From a virus, in the IMG/VR virus record IMGVR_UViG_3300035666_000088, positions 1 through 36,343 of that record: a stretch of 36,343 nt of DNA. One strand, 5' to 3'. Below are positions 7,218 through 16,021 of the stretch, piece after piece. The position numbers were made by a program, and so were the translations under genes. Below the pieces are notes generated by a model. That model saw only the letters and a program-made list of their open reading frames with translations, ran no database searches and had not been told where the DNA came from. The number at the start of each line of letters is the position of its first letter. Position 1 is the first letter of the stretch.

Positions 7218-7247
7218 AAAAAAAGGGCCAAGTTTCCCTGGCCCTTT
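7218..7247 (-). terminator. Rho-independent terminator after the major capsid gene
   Basis: On the minus strand a 9-bp stem (AAAGGGCCA / TGGCCCTTT) with an 8-base loop is followed by a run of T. It lies 15 bases after the capsid stop, in the only sizeable gap of the head module. A partial stop here would give far more capsid transcript than downstream tail transcript. Confidence 0.85.
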
Positions 7248-7261
7248 CCGTTTGCTTACTA

Positions 7262-8224
7262 TTAAGAAGTAACCAAGTCTGCGGCCAAGCCGTGGGCATT
7301 TTCAGCCAACACTTTGTGACCCCACTCAACGATCAACATGCGCTTCTCAGCGTCACCAGTCTTCGCCAATTCGACTTGCTGGTAAGGGCGCAGCACAGTC
7401 ATCTTTGCGTAGTCAGGATCGATCACCCATGCATCGCGCTCACGCTGGAATCTATTCGCGATCACCTGCACATTTCCGAAGTCTGAAACGTAGATGTCAA
7501 CGGCGCCGACCAGTGTTGCAGGCTTTGCACCACCATCAATGTTGAAGCGGCTGGAAGCAATACCAGAGAAACCTGACACGCGCTGCTTGTTGACAGGACC
7601 GCACATCAAAATCTTAGGTGTACCACCAGCTGTCCACACCTTCTGAATCACATTCTTGAGAATGGTTTCAGTGAATGTGCGCACATTGCCATCTGTACGG
7701 GCGCTGTTTGGCAGCGTTGTATAAGATGGATCAGTACCATTAGTCTGCTTGTCGGTGTTTGTTTTTACAAACGCGCCCAAAGATGCAGACACACGGGCAG
7801 TTGTCGAATCGCCAGCAACAGCAATACCGCCGTTGAGCATGACGAATTCTTGGTCACGTTTTAGCTCGCTGCCGCGCTTCGCGATTTGGTAGGCCAGCTC
7901 ACTGCGGCGCCCTGCCTTGTTCACCACTTCTTCAGTAGCTGACAAGATGATTGTCTTGCGTGAAATCTGTGCATAGTTTTGCAAACGCACAGTAGCAGTC
8001 ACAGAGTCAAACGATGAAACATCATCACCTTCGAGCTGCGCATTCGCAGCAGCACTGGCCAATGTATCTGTTTGCCACTCAAATAAGCTGTTGGACACAT
8101 TCTCGCGGCCAATGTTGCTCATGTAAGGTGTTTCTTCTGGAGAAATGTTTGTGATCACATTGCTCAAGTCTTCGCGGATACCCTTTGCAGAGTAGGTTAA
8201 AAATGTATTGCTAACGATAGCCAT
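7262..8224 (-). CDS. Major capsid protein (SU10-type, DUF5309-like)
   Basis: This 320-residue protein has the family's typical opening (MAIVSNTFLTYSAKGIREDL, then SPEETPYMSNIGR) and the central QISRKTIILSATEEVVNKAGR helix region. A C-terminal strand region follows (NRFQRERDAWVIDPDY and later LAKTGDAEKRMLIVEW). It should form the HK97-fold icosahedral shell. A GAGGAA ribosome site precedes the ATG. The scaffold gene lies just upstream and a terminator just downstream, the usual high-expression setting. Confidence 0.92.
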   Translation of the reverse strand: MAIVSNTFLTYSAKGIREDLSNVITNISPEETPYMSNIGRENVSNSLFEWQTDTLASAAANAQLEGDDVSSFDSVTATVRLQNYAQISRKTIILSATEEVVNKAGRRSELAYQIAKRGSELKRDQEFVMLNGGIAVAGDSTTARVSASLGAFVKTNTDKQTNGTDPSYTTLPNSARTDGNVRTFTETILKNVIQKVWTAGGTPKILMCGPVNKQRVSGFSGIASSRFNIDGGAKPATLVGAVDIYVSDFGNVQVIANRFQRERDAWVIDPDYAKMTVLRPYQQVELAKTGDAEKRMLIVEWGHKVLAENAHGLAADLVTS

Positions 8225-8231
8225 AATTTCC

Positions 8232-9212
8232 TCATTTCAATAAAAGTTCAATTGCAGAGGCCGCATCATCGATGCGACCGGTTTTTGCAAGACGCTGCTT
8301 TGCTCGCGTACTTTCAGTTGTTGTCGAAACCCGACCAGCTGCACCAGGCTTGGCTGTTCGTGGGCCATTGTTCACCACAGGCTTAATGCCTTGACGCTTA
8401 CTTACCATTTGGTCAAACATTGCTGCTTTACGCAACAACAAGACCAGCCGGTGGTCGTAAACATTCTTCAAATCTTCATCGGTAAAGCCTGCCGCCTTTG
8501 CAGACTCAATCACCAGTGCCTTTTCGGCCTTTGCCTTCTTGGGGTCCTTCCAATCTGGCAAAGCGGCTAATAAGGCTTCTTGCTGGCTGGCAAGTTGGGC
8601 CTCCATAGCGCGCTGCTGCTCATACTGAGATACTTGAAAAAGCCGCTGCTGTTCAGACTGAATAGCACCGAGTTTTTCTTGCCTCTCACGCATGACTTCC
8701 TTTTGCCTTACCCATTCAATTGGGTCCTCGTGATAGAGGCGCTCCAAATCAACTTGAGGCTCAGAAGACTGAAGTTGGGCTTGCAATGCTCCCAACAATT
8801 GAGCGTACTGCTCACGCTCGGCTCGGACTGCCTGCGTTTCTTGCTCGACTTGCTTTCGCACTTCGGCAATCTGCTGCGTTTTCCGAGTGTAGTCCTGTGT
8901 CCTGGAATAGCCTTTTTGAAGCTCGTCTAGCGTGACAGTAACTTCCTTGCCGTCTACTTTGACAGTGAAAGTCTGTGGCTGTTCTTGCTCCTCTTGCTCT
9001 TCCTCTACTTCGGACTGTTCCTCTGGGGACTCTTCATCTGGCGCGTCTTCCACACCAGACTCATCCTCCTCAGAAGCCGCTGCCTCTAGGTCCTCTTCGG
9101 ACCCATCGGCTGGCTGCGTCTCGTCAACTTGCGCTTGTCCTTCATCAGGGGCCAACATTGCCGAGATAGCATTGGTCGCATCGACCACATTCATTGCTTG
9201 TATTTCTGCCAT
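8232..9212 (-). CDS. Capsid scaffolding protein
   Basis: This 326-residue protein has a strongly acidic Glu/Asp-rich segment (about residues 25-75), a short FTVKVDGKEVTVTLDELQKG domain, a long Gln/Glu coiled-coil, and a basic C-terminus. Composition and position directly before the capsid gene match phage scaffolds, which guide procapsid assembly and then leave. The C-terminal region would contact the capsid protein. No protease domain is seen. The ribosome site is weak. Confidence 0.85.
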   Translation of the reverse strand: MAEIQAMNVVDATNAISAMLAPDEGQAQVDETQPADGSEEDLEAAASEEDESGVEDAPDEESPEEQSEVEEEQEEQEQPQTFTVKVDGKEVTVTLDELQKGYSRTQDYTRKTQQIAEVRKQVEQETQAVRAEREQYAQLLGALQAQLQSSEPQVDLERLYHEDPIEWVRQKEVMRERQEKLGAIQSEQQRLFQVSQYEQQRAMEAQLASQQEALLAALPDWKDPKKAKAEKALVIESAKAAGFTDEDLKNVYDHRLVLLLRKAAMFDQMVSKRQGIKPVVNNGPRTAKPGAAGRVSTTTESTRAKQRLAKTGRIDDAASAIELLLK

Positions 9213-9226
9213 AGTATTTTCTTAAA

Positions 9227-9484
9227 TTAGGTTTTCTGTGATTTGCTTATCGCATTCTGTGCAATTTTCCCGTTGTCCATAATCTTGATCAACTCTTGTC
9301 GCAGCCCGTCAATAGCCTGCAACATGCACCATGCTGTCTCGCGCCTCGCAGACTCTTCGGGTTTCGATGAACGAAATACCCAAAGTTGGTCACCTTCTAA
9401 TTTTGCAATCGCTGCATTGAGGGTTTCATCCTCAAGCAGCTGCTTGGCCTTTCGGCCTTTATTTACCTGGTCTTCGTTTGTCAC
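9227..9484 (-). CDS. Small head-module protein (85 aa)
   Basis: Starts with GTG at 9484, directly after the portal stop TAA; no early ATG is available. The product is soluble and helical, beginning MTNEDQVNKGRKAKQLLEDE with a central KLEGDQLWVFRSSKPEE. It sits between the portal and scaffold genes. It is possibly an assembly factor or minor head protein; no family was recognised. Confidence 0.72.
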   Translation of the reverse strand: MTNEDQVNKGRKAKQLLEDETLNAAIAKLEGDQLWVFRSSKPEESARRETAWCMLQAIDGLRQELIKIMDNGKIAQNAISKSQKT

Positions 9485-11707
9485 TTACTGTGCCATTCCT
9501 TGAAAGGTTGATGGGGGCATCATCTCAGGCGCTGGTGGCTGCTGCTGTGGCTGCTGCATAAGCTGCGCCGCTTGCTGCTGGGCCAGCAGTGCCTGCTGAC
9601 GAATCGCTTCACGATCAATATTTTGCGCGGCATCAATTTCCGCTGTACTGATCTGTGATTTGTACTTTAACTCAATTTCATACTTTTTGAGATACAAATC
9701 TTGGGCCATCTTGTCACGGGCCAAATCATCATCCAAAAGCATTTGCTGGCGCTTTAGCTCCAGCTCGGCTGCCTTTTTCTGGATATCTGCCTGAATAGAC
9801 TCTGCCTGCACCTTGGCCAAAATCTCCTCTGGCGATGGCTTTGGAGCTGGTGGCTCTGGTGGTTTGTAGTCAGCAGGGATGTCTTGGAAAAAGCTGGTTG
9901 AATCTTTAAACCCAGACAGCTCAACCACTTTTCGCAAAGTATTGCTAAATTGCATGGGCGTGACCAATGGGTTTGTTGGTCCAAGCTGCTGCAAGATTTG
10001 CTCTTGCTTGGACATGATCATCATCAGCGCTTGCAGCTTCTCGTTGGTGTCGCCATTGCCAAGGGCAATGTTGATCGTGGCATCCATGCCAGCATCCCAG
10101 AATCGTGGGTCGATCTGCACCCACTCGTTGCGCATTCGCACCATGCGAGCCTTGTCCTGGTGCGTTGTGACCAAGAACAAAATGCCCTTGAATAGCTTTT
10201 TCATACCCTCGGCCAAAATGCGCGCTGTCAGCTCAATGCGGCCTTGGCTGGCTGAAATGGTCGCCGCCACAGCTGCCTTGGTGCTTGACTGCAATGCGTC
10301 AGCATTCAGACCCATGGCCGCCTTACTCATGCCGGTGCGGTCTTCCTTGATCTGGTCCATGTATTCCATCATCGGGAATGCGGCCTGACCAACAAACGGG
10401 GTTGTGAGTGGCTGCACCATGCCAGGCGCGCGCATCCGAATGATGGCGCCCGTCTCGTTGTTCAAGACATCATCAATGTTGACTTGGCCTTCGACCACCG
10501 CTGTGCGTGGGTGAATGCTCTGGGCCAAACTGTCCAATGTGTTGCGGAGAATCTCAGACTTGATCTCTTGCAAGTCGCGGGTAATGTCAAAAATCGACAT
10601 CGCCTCAAGTGGGCTTGTGTGTGGCTCTGGGTCACAGGGAAAGTCAGCAAAGGGAATGTAACTCGCTGGCAGATTGCGCACCACCTTATAGCCACCACCC
10701 ATGCAGCAGACTTTTCTAAGCTCTGCAATGCCATCGCCATCATAGTCAACACGCGAATAAGCCTCGATGTACAAGACCCTGCGCATCATTGGATTGGCGG
10801 CGTCATTTGTGCCAAATGTGGTGCTTAGTGGCTGACGTGCCAAATACTCATCGTTGCTATCTAGGTCTGTCGTTGACAGATTCTCTTCAATCTCCTCTTC
10901 GTCATAGCCCATGGCCAGCAAGTCAGCCATGGTGGCCATCTGCCGGTGGGCAATGATGGTCGAATCGTCAAACGATCTGGCGCGTCTGTCCAGCAGCAGC
11001 TCTTCTGGCGGCACGGCCATGATCTTGATGCGGCCATCTTTTGTGATACGCTTGATTTGCACATCATGGATCATTGGTGCAGGCATAACCATCGGCGCGC
11101 CAGTTGTGGGGTCCACTGTTGTCAGCTGCGCCTCGTTGACATCTGGGTCTGGGTAGGATGTGATGACCTTGACCTCACCACCAGGCTCTTGCATCAGCAT
11201 CTGTAGCGTCTGCTCGTCAAGGCCGGTGTACTCCTCAATCCGCACCTTCTCCTCATCTTCCCACCAGAATTTGGCGATGCCGCATTTGCGCACCAGCGCA
11301 TCTTTGAAGATTGCGTAGGTCGTTAAAAATCCAGAATTGTCGTTTTGGAAAATGTAATTAGCGTAATCGGTGGCCTGTTGGGCCATCTTGATGTCCTCAG
11401 GTCCCCTGGGACTAAACTCGACCACATTCTCAGAATTGAAAAACACACGCATTAGGCTTGGCAGCATGGCCGAGACAGTGTCCCGCACCTCCATGGCCAC
11501 CACCTTGCTGTTGCCTTCGACCTCATTGCCGAATAAATCGCCGCGATAGTATTCAGTCCCCTTGGCGCGTGTGGGGGATAGATCACTGTCCACATAGCTC
11601 ACCGCATCGGTCAGGTCTTGCGTGATGATGGCTTGCAGCTCTGCATCATCCATTGGCTGTGTGGCAGCAATGTCGGTTGATAAGTTTTCAGTGATGTTTT
11701 CAATCAT
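9485..11707 (-). CDS. Portal protein (P22 type)
   Basis: This 740-residue portal should form the dodecameric ring at the head vertex through which DNA passes. The N-terminal part contains the YYRGDLFGNEVEGNSKVVAM region and AMLPSLMRVFF, followed by the clip/wing region. The Gln/Ala-rich C-terminal helix (repeated QQ and AQ strings, residues of about 640-735) corresponds to the barrel of P22-like portals. The start overlaps the methyltransferase stop as ATGA. Confidence 0.9.
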   Translation of the reverse strand: MIENITENLSTDIAATQPMDDAELQAIITQDLTDAVSYVDSDLSPTRAKGTEYYRGDLFGNEVEGNSKVVAMEVRDTVSAMLPSLMRVFFNSENVVEFSPRGPEDIKMAQQATDYANYIFQNDNSGFLTTYAIFKDALVRKCGIAKFWWEDEEKVRIEEYTGLDEQTLQMLMQEPGGEVKVITSYPDPDVNEAQLTTVDPTTGAPMVMPAPMIHDVQIKRITKDGRIKIMAVPPEELLLDRRARSFDDSTIIAHRQMATMADLLAMGYDEEEIEENLSTTDLDSNDEYLARQPLSTTFGTNDAANPMMRRVLYIEAYSRVDYDGDGIAELRKVCCMGGGYKVVRNLPASYIPFADFPCDPEPHTSPLEAMSIFDITRDLQEIKSEILRNTLDSLAQSIHPRTAVVEGQVNIDDVLNNETGAIIRMRAPGMVQPLTTPFVGQAAFPMMEYMDQIKEDRTGMSKAAMGLNADALQSSTKAAVAATISASQGRIELTARILAEGMKKLFKGILFLVTTHQDKARMVRMRNEWVQIDPRFWDAGMDATINIALGNGDTNEKLQALMMIMSKQEQILQQLGPTNPLVTPMQFSNTLRKVVELSGFKDSTSFFQDIPADYKPPEPPAPKPSPEEILAKVQAESIQADIQKKAAELELKRQQMLLDDDLARDKMAQDLYLKKYEIELKYKSQISTAEIDAAQNIDREAIRQQALLAQQQAAQLMQQPQQQPPAPEMMPPSTFQGMAQ

Positions 11708-12237
11708 GGCTTGACCTTTGTTAAAACCACATACATGGAGTCCACAGCCCTTGGGGTGCGGATGATTTCGTCTTGTGGCAATTCTAGTGCTTCTCCCACC
11801 TTTGAGAGACGCATTTCCAGTGTTGTCAATTCAAACCGATCTGGCCACCCCAAGTACCAGTGCCAATCGGTGTAATACCGCCAAGAATTCTCATTGAATG
11901 CTCGGACATGGGTCGGGTCTTGCCACGCCCCAAGGCTCAAGTCATAAGGCACATGAATGCGCATCTGGCCGCCCACCTTCAAAAGCTCTTTGCAGTTGGT
12001 CATGGCATCCACCAGATTGGGAATGTGTTCCAGCACATCATTGGCCAAAATCGTCTCAAACATGCCTGGCACAATCTCCAGCTGCCCAAAGCGCGTCTCT
12101 AGCGTATCGCCCCACTTTACTTTGCTGATATCCACCAGCCAGTCAGGATTCTTGCTGGACTGAATATCTGCATTGAGATACTCAGGATTCCAGTCTTTAC
12201 CGGAGCCTAGATTAAGAATCAAACCAGGCACTCGCAT
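11704..12237 (-). CDS. SAM-dependent methyltransferase
   Basis: From ATG 12237 the product starts MRVPGLILNLGSGKDWNPEY, with motif I LNLGSG for S-adenosylmethionine binding and an acidic NAD string. ANDVLEHIPN follows, the motif common in class I small-molecule/glycan methyltransferases, then GGQMRIHVPYD. The longer upstream in-frame extension would overlap the glycosyltransferase by over 100 bp and is rejected. Next to a glycosyltransferase, it may methylate a sugar on a virion or surface glycan; the substrate is unknown. Confidence 0.82.
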   Translation of the reverse strand: MRVPGLILNLGSGKDWNPEYLNADIQSSKNPDWLVDISKVKWGDTLETRFGQLEIVPGMFETILANDVLEHIPNLVDAMTNCKELLKVGGQMRIHVPYDLSLGAWQDPTHVRAFNENSWRYYTDWHWYLGWPDRFELTTLEMRLSKVGEALELPQDEIIRTPRAVDSMYVVLTKVKP

Positions 12238-12907
12238 AAGTTGGTCGATTCTCTCTGAGCCATGGCAGCGCAGCCTCATGCAGCTTATTGGCGTCAAAGC
12301 CAATCGTGTTGCTGCCAATATGGTGGACATAGCTGGCGCTTACAAAATGCGAGTAACCTTTTTCGATCAAGTCCCTGCAATGCACATCATCGCTGTACCA
12401 ATTCAGGGGTGGGAATTTTGCCTCTCCAAATGCATCACTTGATATCCATGCAAAGATCGGGCTGATTTCCTCGGCCATCTTGATGTGATTCTCAGATGGG
12501 AATTTGTAAAAGTTCAAACGCTCTGGTCGCTCAGTGATGCGCACATTCTGGCAAGGCCGAGCCGCATCAGTTCTTGATGCCACCCAACCAGCTTTCACAC
12601 TGTTCATGCTCTTGACAATGGCCACATCCTCAATCAGCACCTTCACACTGCTTGGTGTCAGCACAATATCGTCATTGGCCACAATGCATGATGACCAGTC
12701 CTTCAGCGCCGCCTCAATCACCTCGTTGTAGTCATCGCCAAAATTCCTTGGCTGGCCATAAATCTTAAAGTCAGCATTGAATTTCTCAATCACCGATTCT
12801 GGACCACGCAAGTAGACCGGACACTCTGGCGCATATTGCTTGATTGACTCAAGCAGCACCGCCAGGCCATGGCCCTTGACAGTGGCAATGACAATTGGAC
12901 AAATCAT
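12212..12907 (-). CDS. GT2-like glycosyltransferase
   Basis: This 231-residue protein opens MICPIVIATVKGHGLAVLLE, a Rossmann-like beta strand of GT-A enzymes. The acidic motif VANDDIVL (metal/nucleotide-sugar site) follows, and later YSDDVHCRDLIEKGY and HHIGSNTIG. It overlaps the methyltransferase start by 26 bp and is coupled upstream by ATGA, so the two are one functional unit. The acceptor cannot be read from the sequence. Confidence 0.8.
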   Translation of the reverse strand: MICPIVIATVKGHGLAVLLESIKQYAPECPVYLRGPESVIEKFNADFKIYGQPRNFGDDYNEVIEAALKDWSSCIVANDDIVLTPSSVKVLIEDVAIVKSMNSVKAGWVASRTDAARPCQNVRITERPERLNFYKFPSENHIKMAEEISPIFAWISSDAFGEAKFPPLNWYSDDVHCRDLIEKGYSHFVSASYVHHIGSNTIGFDANKLHEAALPWLRENRPTYASAWFDS

Positions 12908-13200
12908 TTTTTCGCTTTGTTTCTGGCTGAAATGTTGGCCGCCTTCGCCTTGGCGTCAGCCTTGGAGCTTGCGCCCCATGCCTTGAGTGACAGCAGCAGC
13001 CGTGTCGGCTCGCCTGCCTTGTATTCTGGACCAGGCATGTTGCCCATGCGCGCCAAGAAGCTGGCCCGCCTTGGATTATCGCCAGACTTGACCGGCGCCT
13101 TTAAGTTCATGCCCTCGGCCTTCGCGCTGGCGCGGCCCTTGGCATTTAAGCCGCCTGACGGGCTTTTGCCCTCTTTGCGCTGCCAAGCTGGGGTCTTCAT
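12904..13200 (-). CDS. Small basic protein (DUF6321-like)
   Basis: This 98-residue Lys/Arg/Ala-rich protein has the recognisable series TPAWQRKEGKSPSGGLNAKG, PVKSGDNPRRASFLARM and RLLLSLKAWGASSKADA. This pattern is shared by many phage proteins near packaging and head genes (DUF6321 by memory). The charge suggests binding to DNA or acidic proteins; the role is unknown. ATGA overlaps on both sides. Confidence 0.8.
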   Translation of the reverse strand: MKTPAWQRKEGKSPSGGLNAKGRASAKAEGMNLKAPVKSGDNPRRASFLARMGNMPGPEYKAGEPTRLLLSLKAWGASSKADAKAKAANISARNKAKK

Positions 13201-13349
13201 TTCTTTGGCTTCTTTGCAGTCTTGGCCGCAGCCTTGAAGTCAGCAGCTGTTGGCGCGCCTTTAGCACCAGGCTTTCTCATCTTCTCTTTGCTGCCAGCGG
13301 CTATGCGCTCGCGCTTGGCTGCGATATTGGCATAGAGTCCAGCTTTCAT
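13197..13349 (-). CDS. Very small basic protein (50 aa)
   Basis: ATG 13349 to TGA 13197 encodes MKAGLYANIAAKRERIAAGS followed by a Lys-rich second half (KEKMRKPGAKGAPTAADFKA). Lysine and alanine dominate. The start and stop are each in an ATGA overlap. Similar lysine-rich mini-proteins are common beside terminase and portal genes of podoviruses. Possibly DNA-binding or virion-associated. Confidence 0.72.
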   Translation of the reverse strand: MKAGLYANIAAKRERIAAGSKEKMRKPGAKGAPTAADFKAAAKTAKKPKK

Positions 13350-13816
13350 TTCTCTTCTCCCTCTTCATAATCTTCACCCTCTTGCTCGCCGGTGTTGGGA
13401 CCACCGACCACCCACGCATCGCAAGTTCTTGAGGCCGCGCACTTGAAGTCAAAAATCTCGCAGTAGCCAAGGTCAGCCAGCTTGATCGTTCCCCATGGGT
13501 CAGCTTCCATGCCAATGCCTTGGGCAATGCACTGCTTCATGTTGTCAGACACATTGAAAGCCGCGCAGTTACCGCACAGGCTTTGCTTGGCGTCATCCAT
13601 GCTGACATCCCACTGGTCAGCCTTCTTGCGCCAAAAAGCCTCATTGGGCAACTTTGGATTCTCAGGACCATAGGCTGCGCTGGTGATTGCCTTGGCTCGA
13701 TTCTTTAGGTTTAGCGTAATGTCTTGCGTGGGCATGGGGCAGTTCTCGCCCTCTTCCATGCCCTCGCCCTCTTCTCGGTCCATGACCTGGCTCATGGTGC
13801 GCTGCATGGTGGCCAT
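13346..13816 (-). CDS. Cysteine-rich conserved phage protein
   Basis: This 156-residue protein carries a C-terminal cysteine pattern CGNC, C (KQC), GYC, KC and TC spread over about 55 residues (LCGNCAAFNVSDN, then LGYCEIFDFKCAASRTCDAW). This would suit a metal or iron-sulfur site, though ligands are unproven. The N-terminal half is acidic and linker-like; the C-terminus is acidic. It overlaps both neighbours (TAATG and ATGA). It is perhaps a structural or packaging accessory. Confidence 0.75.
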   Translation of the reverse strand: MATMQRTMSQVMDREEGEGMEEGENCPMPTQDITLNLKNRAKAITSAAYGPENPKLPNEAFWRKKADQWDVSMDDAKQSLCGNCAAFNVSDNMKQCIAQGIGMEADPWGTIKLADLGYCEIFDFKCAASRTCDAWVVGGPNTGEQEGEDYEEGEEK

Positions 13817-14004
13817 TATTTTTTCGCCTTGTTCTTTGCTGTGCGCTGGCCGCGCATGGGCATCTTGGCCTCAGACATTGCAATGGCGATGGCCTGCTTG
13901 GGATTCTTAACCACTGGACCACCCTTGCCGCTATGCAGCTTGCCAGCTCCAAACTCACCCATCACCTTGCCGACCTTCTTTTGCGCCTTACTCATTGCCT
14001 TCAT
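13816..14004 (-). CDS. Small basic protein (DUF6496-like, 62 aa)
   Basis: It starts MKAMSKAQKKVGKVMGEFGAG, continues GKLHSGKGG and VKNPKQAIAIAMSEA, and ends in a Lys-rich tail. KVGKVMxEF with GKLHSG and KQAIAIAxSEA is the DUF6496 signature as I recall it. The GGGG ribosome site fixes the start at 14004; an upstream in-frame stretch would cross into the terminase gene. Role unknown; often found by terminase genes. Confidence 0.82.
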   Translation of the reverse strand: MKAMSKAQKKVGKVMGEFGAGKLHSGKGGPVVKNPKQAIAIAMSEAKMPMRGQRTAKNKAKK

Positions 14005-14035
14005 AGGTTTCCCCTTTGGTTTGTCAATACCCGAA

Positions 14036-15445
14036 TTATGCAACCCGCACAAGGTTTCTGCGCAGGGGCTGGCTCCATTTGCTTGAGCCACTGCTGCCGT
14101 ACATCCCCGCAATTGCGTCACTTGCAAATGTCAGAACAAAGGCATCGGCCTTGTCAGGGCTTGGCAGCCCCCGCCGCCTGATCTCGTCTTTCCCCTCAAT
14201 GGCGATCTTGCCATTGCTGGTGAAACTGTAGCGCACTGTGGCCAGCTCGCTGATCAAGACATCATCCTTTGGCATCTTGCAGTCCCGCGCCTCAAGCCAC
14301 GCCCTTGCCCTGTACCAAAGCTCTGCCTTGAGATTCCTGTATGTCCCGCCCATGGCTGGGCTTTCGCTGACATTGATCCCTCTGGCCGGCAGGCCCAGCT
14401 CCCTCAATCTGTCCACCACCCCAGCTCCGAGGCCAATGCTATCCACCAATATTTCTTTCGGCTGCTGGCTTGGCGCCAGTGCCTGGTACTCGGCCACCAC
14501 CGCACCAGTCAATTGCATCAGGTCCAAGTTCTTCCATGTCTTGATATTCTCAGTCACCGCATTGCCCTGCCTTTTGCACAGCGCTGACCTGTCACTACCA
14601 AACCGCGCCACATCCAAGCCCCAGATCATGGGCGCGTACTCACTCGGCGCCACATCCCGATTCACGGCACTCTCCAACAAATCCATCGCAATCACAGTGT
14701 CGTCATCACCCTTGGGGAATTCACCAATGACCCTGATCCGGTAGACATTGCTGTCCTCGCCATAGCGCATGGCCATCTCTTTGACATACTCATCACTCAC
14801 CCTCGGTGAGTCAGTACACGCCACTTGGAATGTGGTCCACTCATCACTGAGCCTTGTGTGGGTGTCATAGAAAAACCCAGAGCTTCGCACCGGATTCCCC
14901 AAAAGCAGCGTCACAGCGTTATGCCCCGACATCGAGCCAGCCGCCGCCTCGAACACTTGCTCTGGCACACCAGACGCCTCATCGGCCACCAGCATCACAT
15001 TCTCTGAGTGAATACCCTGCAAAGCCTCTGGCTGCTCTGCCCTGCTAGTCCTGGCACTTATGAACATCTCAGTGGGCGCAGCATTAAATTCAATCCTCTC
15101 TTGCTTGACTGTCAGCAGCCCCTGCAATGGCAGTGGCATCGCGTTGATCCACCTCTTTAGCTCCGCAAACATCGCGTCATAAAGCTGCGAGCTGGTGGGC
15201 GCAGTGACCACCACCTTGACAGGACTCCTGGTCATAAAGTACCAGAGCATGGCCCAGCTGCTTGCCGTACTCTTACCCACCCCGTGGCCAGACCTGACAC
15301 TAATCTTCCGATCCCCACGGGCAATCGCCTGCAAAAACTTCACTTGCCACGGGTCAGGGTCAACCCCCAGCACCTCTTGCACAAACAGCACAGGGTCAGG
15401 CTGATACCTCTGCACCCACACAGCAAACACATTTTCTTTACTCAT
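14036..15445 (-). CDS. Terminase large subunit (ATPase and nuclease)
   Basis: This 469-residue motor cuts concatemers and pumps DNA into the procapsid. The ATPase has Walker A GHGVGKST (residues 53-60) and Walker B MLVADEAS (Asp155, Glu156). The RNase H-like nuclease has WGLDVAR (Asp278), LVDSIGLGAG (Asp335) and PDKADAF (Asp434). All key acidic residues are present. The start is in an ATGA overlap with the preceding small gene. The small terminase lies 1.2 kb upstream, separated by five small genes. Confidence 0.93.
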   Translation of the reverse strand: MSKENVFAVWVQRYQPDPVLFVQEVLGVDPDPWQVKFLQAIARGDRKISVRSGHGVGKSTASSWAMLWYFMTRSPVKVVVTAPTSSQLYDAMFAELKRWINAMPLPLQGLLTVKQERIEFNAAPTEMFISARTSRAEQPEALQGIHSENVMLVADEASGVPEQVFEAAAGSMSGHNAVTLLLGNPVRSSGFFYDTHTRLSDEWTTFQVACTDSPRVSDEYVKEMAMRYGEDSNVYRIRVIGEFPKGDDDTVIAMDLLESAVNRDVAPSEYAPMIWGLDVARFGSDRSALCKRQGNAVTENIKTWKNLDLMQLTGAVVAEYQALAPSQQPKEILVDSIGLGAGVVDRLRELGLPARGINVSESPAMGGTYRNLKAELWYRARAWLEARDCKMPKDDVLISELATVRYSFTSNGKIAIEGKDEIRRRGLPSPDKADAFVLTFASDAIAGMYGSSGSSKWSQPLRRNLVRVA

Positions 15446-15645
15446 GGATGGATCGTCTCATAAATCTTCCATGCTTTAGGACTCATCGCCCACTTATGCG
15501 CCTGAAGCTCATCAGTCCGAACCAAAATCAACAAGTGATATGTCATCGCCAAATCAAACTGCCCCCCATCAATCGCCTCCATCATCCGAATCTTTAGGTC
15601 CAGCAGCAACACACTCAAATGCAGCGCAGTCAACAAATCAGTCAT
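15442..15645 (-). CDS. Small protein before large terminase (67 aa)
   Basis: It starts MTDLLTALHLSVLLLDLKIR, an amphipathic or weakly hydrophobic N-terminal helix, then LMTYHLLILVRTDELQ-like helical sequence and a Trp-containing tail. It is coupled at both ends by ATGA. Probably soluble. Function unknown. Confidence 0.6.
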   Translation of the reverse strand: MTDLLTALHLSVLLLDLKIRMMEAIDGGQFDLAMTYHLLILVRTDELQAHKWAMSPKAWKIYETIHP

Positions 15646-15842
15646 TTACTATCCCTCGCCTGCTTCAGATTCCGACCAGTCTCCCGATTGGTCCAACAAC
15701 TTGCACAAATCCACCTGGCAGCACTCATCTGCACCCCACCCTCCGGCGGCCTCATCTCTTCACACTTATTGCACAGCCTCAACTTATGCGCATGACAGTT
15801 TCCATTCAACCTCAAATGGTTGTTCACAAAATTACTCTTCAT
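15642..15842 (-). CDS. Small zinc-ribbon-like protein (66 aa)
   Basis: Starting MKSNFVNNHLRLNGNCHAHK, it contains two CxxC pairs about 20 residues apart (CNKC and CASC), a likely zinc site, with an extra Cys/His pair before them. The ATG at 15842 overlaps the upstream stop as ATGA, which argues against the longer GTG start at 15896. It may bind nucleic acid or a partner protein in packaging; the family is not known to me. Confidence 0.65.
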   Translation of the reverse strand: MKSNFVNNHLRLNGNCHAHKLRLCNKCEEMRPPEGGVQMSAARWICASCWTNRETGRNLKQARDSK

Positions 15843-16021
15843 TTCCTCGCGGGACATTCCCGCCCTTGTTTGCAATCCTGATGACAGGGTGGACACTTCC
15901 TGTCAATAAAATCATATTCATTGATCCACAACCGAGAAACCAAACCACAGCTCGGCCCAGTTTCTTGTGGTGGTGGCTCCTCTTTTTTTCTAAACCAATT
16001 AAATAAATTAAACATATTCAT
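15839..16021 (-). CDS. Small protein with C-terminal cysteine cluster (60 aa)
   Basis: It begins MNMFNLFNWFRKKEEPPP, an amphipathic/aromatic N-terminus that could touch a membrane, and ends with CPPCHQDCKQGRECPARK. The four terminal cysteines suggest metal binding. Start and stop both lie in ATGA overlaps. I have no functional assignment. Confidence 0.68.
   Translation of the reverse strand: MNMFNLFNWFRKKEEPPPQETGPSCGLVSRLWINEYDFIDRKCPPCHQDCKQGRECPARK

Noticed and set aside
8932-9225. Plus-strand Ser/Cys-rich frame
   Set aside because: Mirror of the acidic Glu/Asp stretch of the scaffold gene.
12238-12330. N-terminal extension of the methyltransferase
   Set aside because: It would lie fully in the glycosyltransferase gene and the extra residues precede the normal motif I start; ATG 12237 is preferred.
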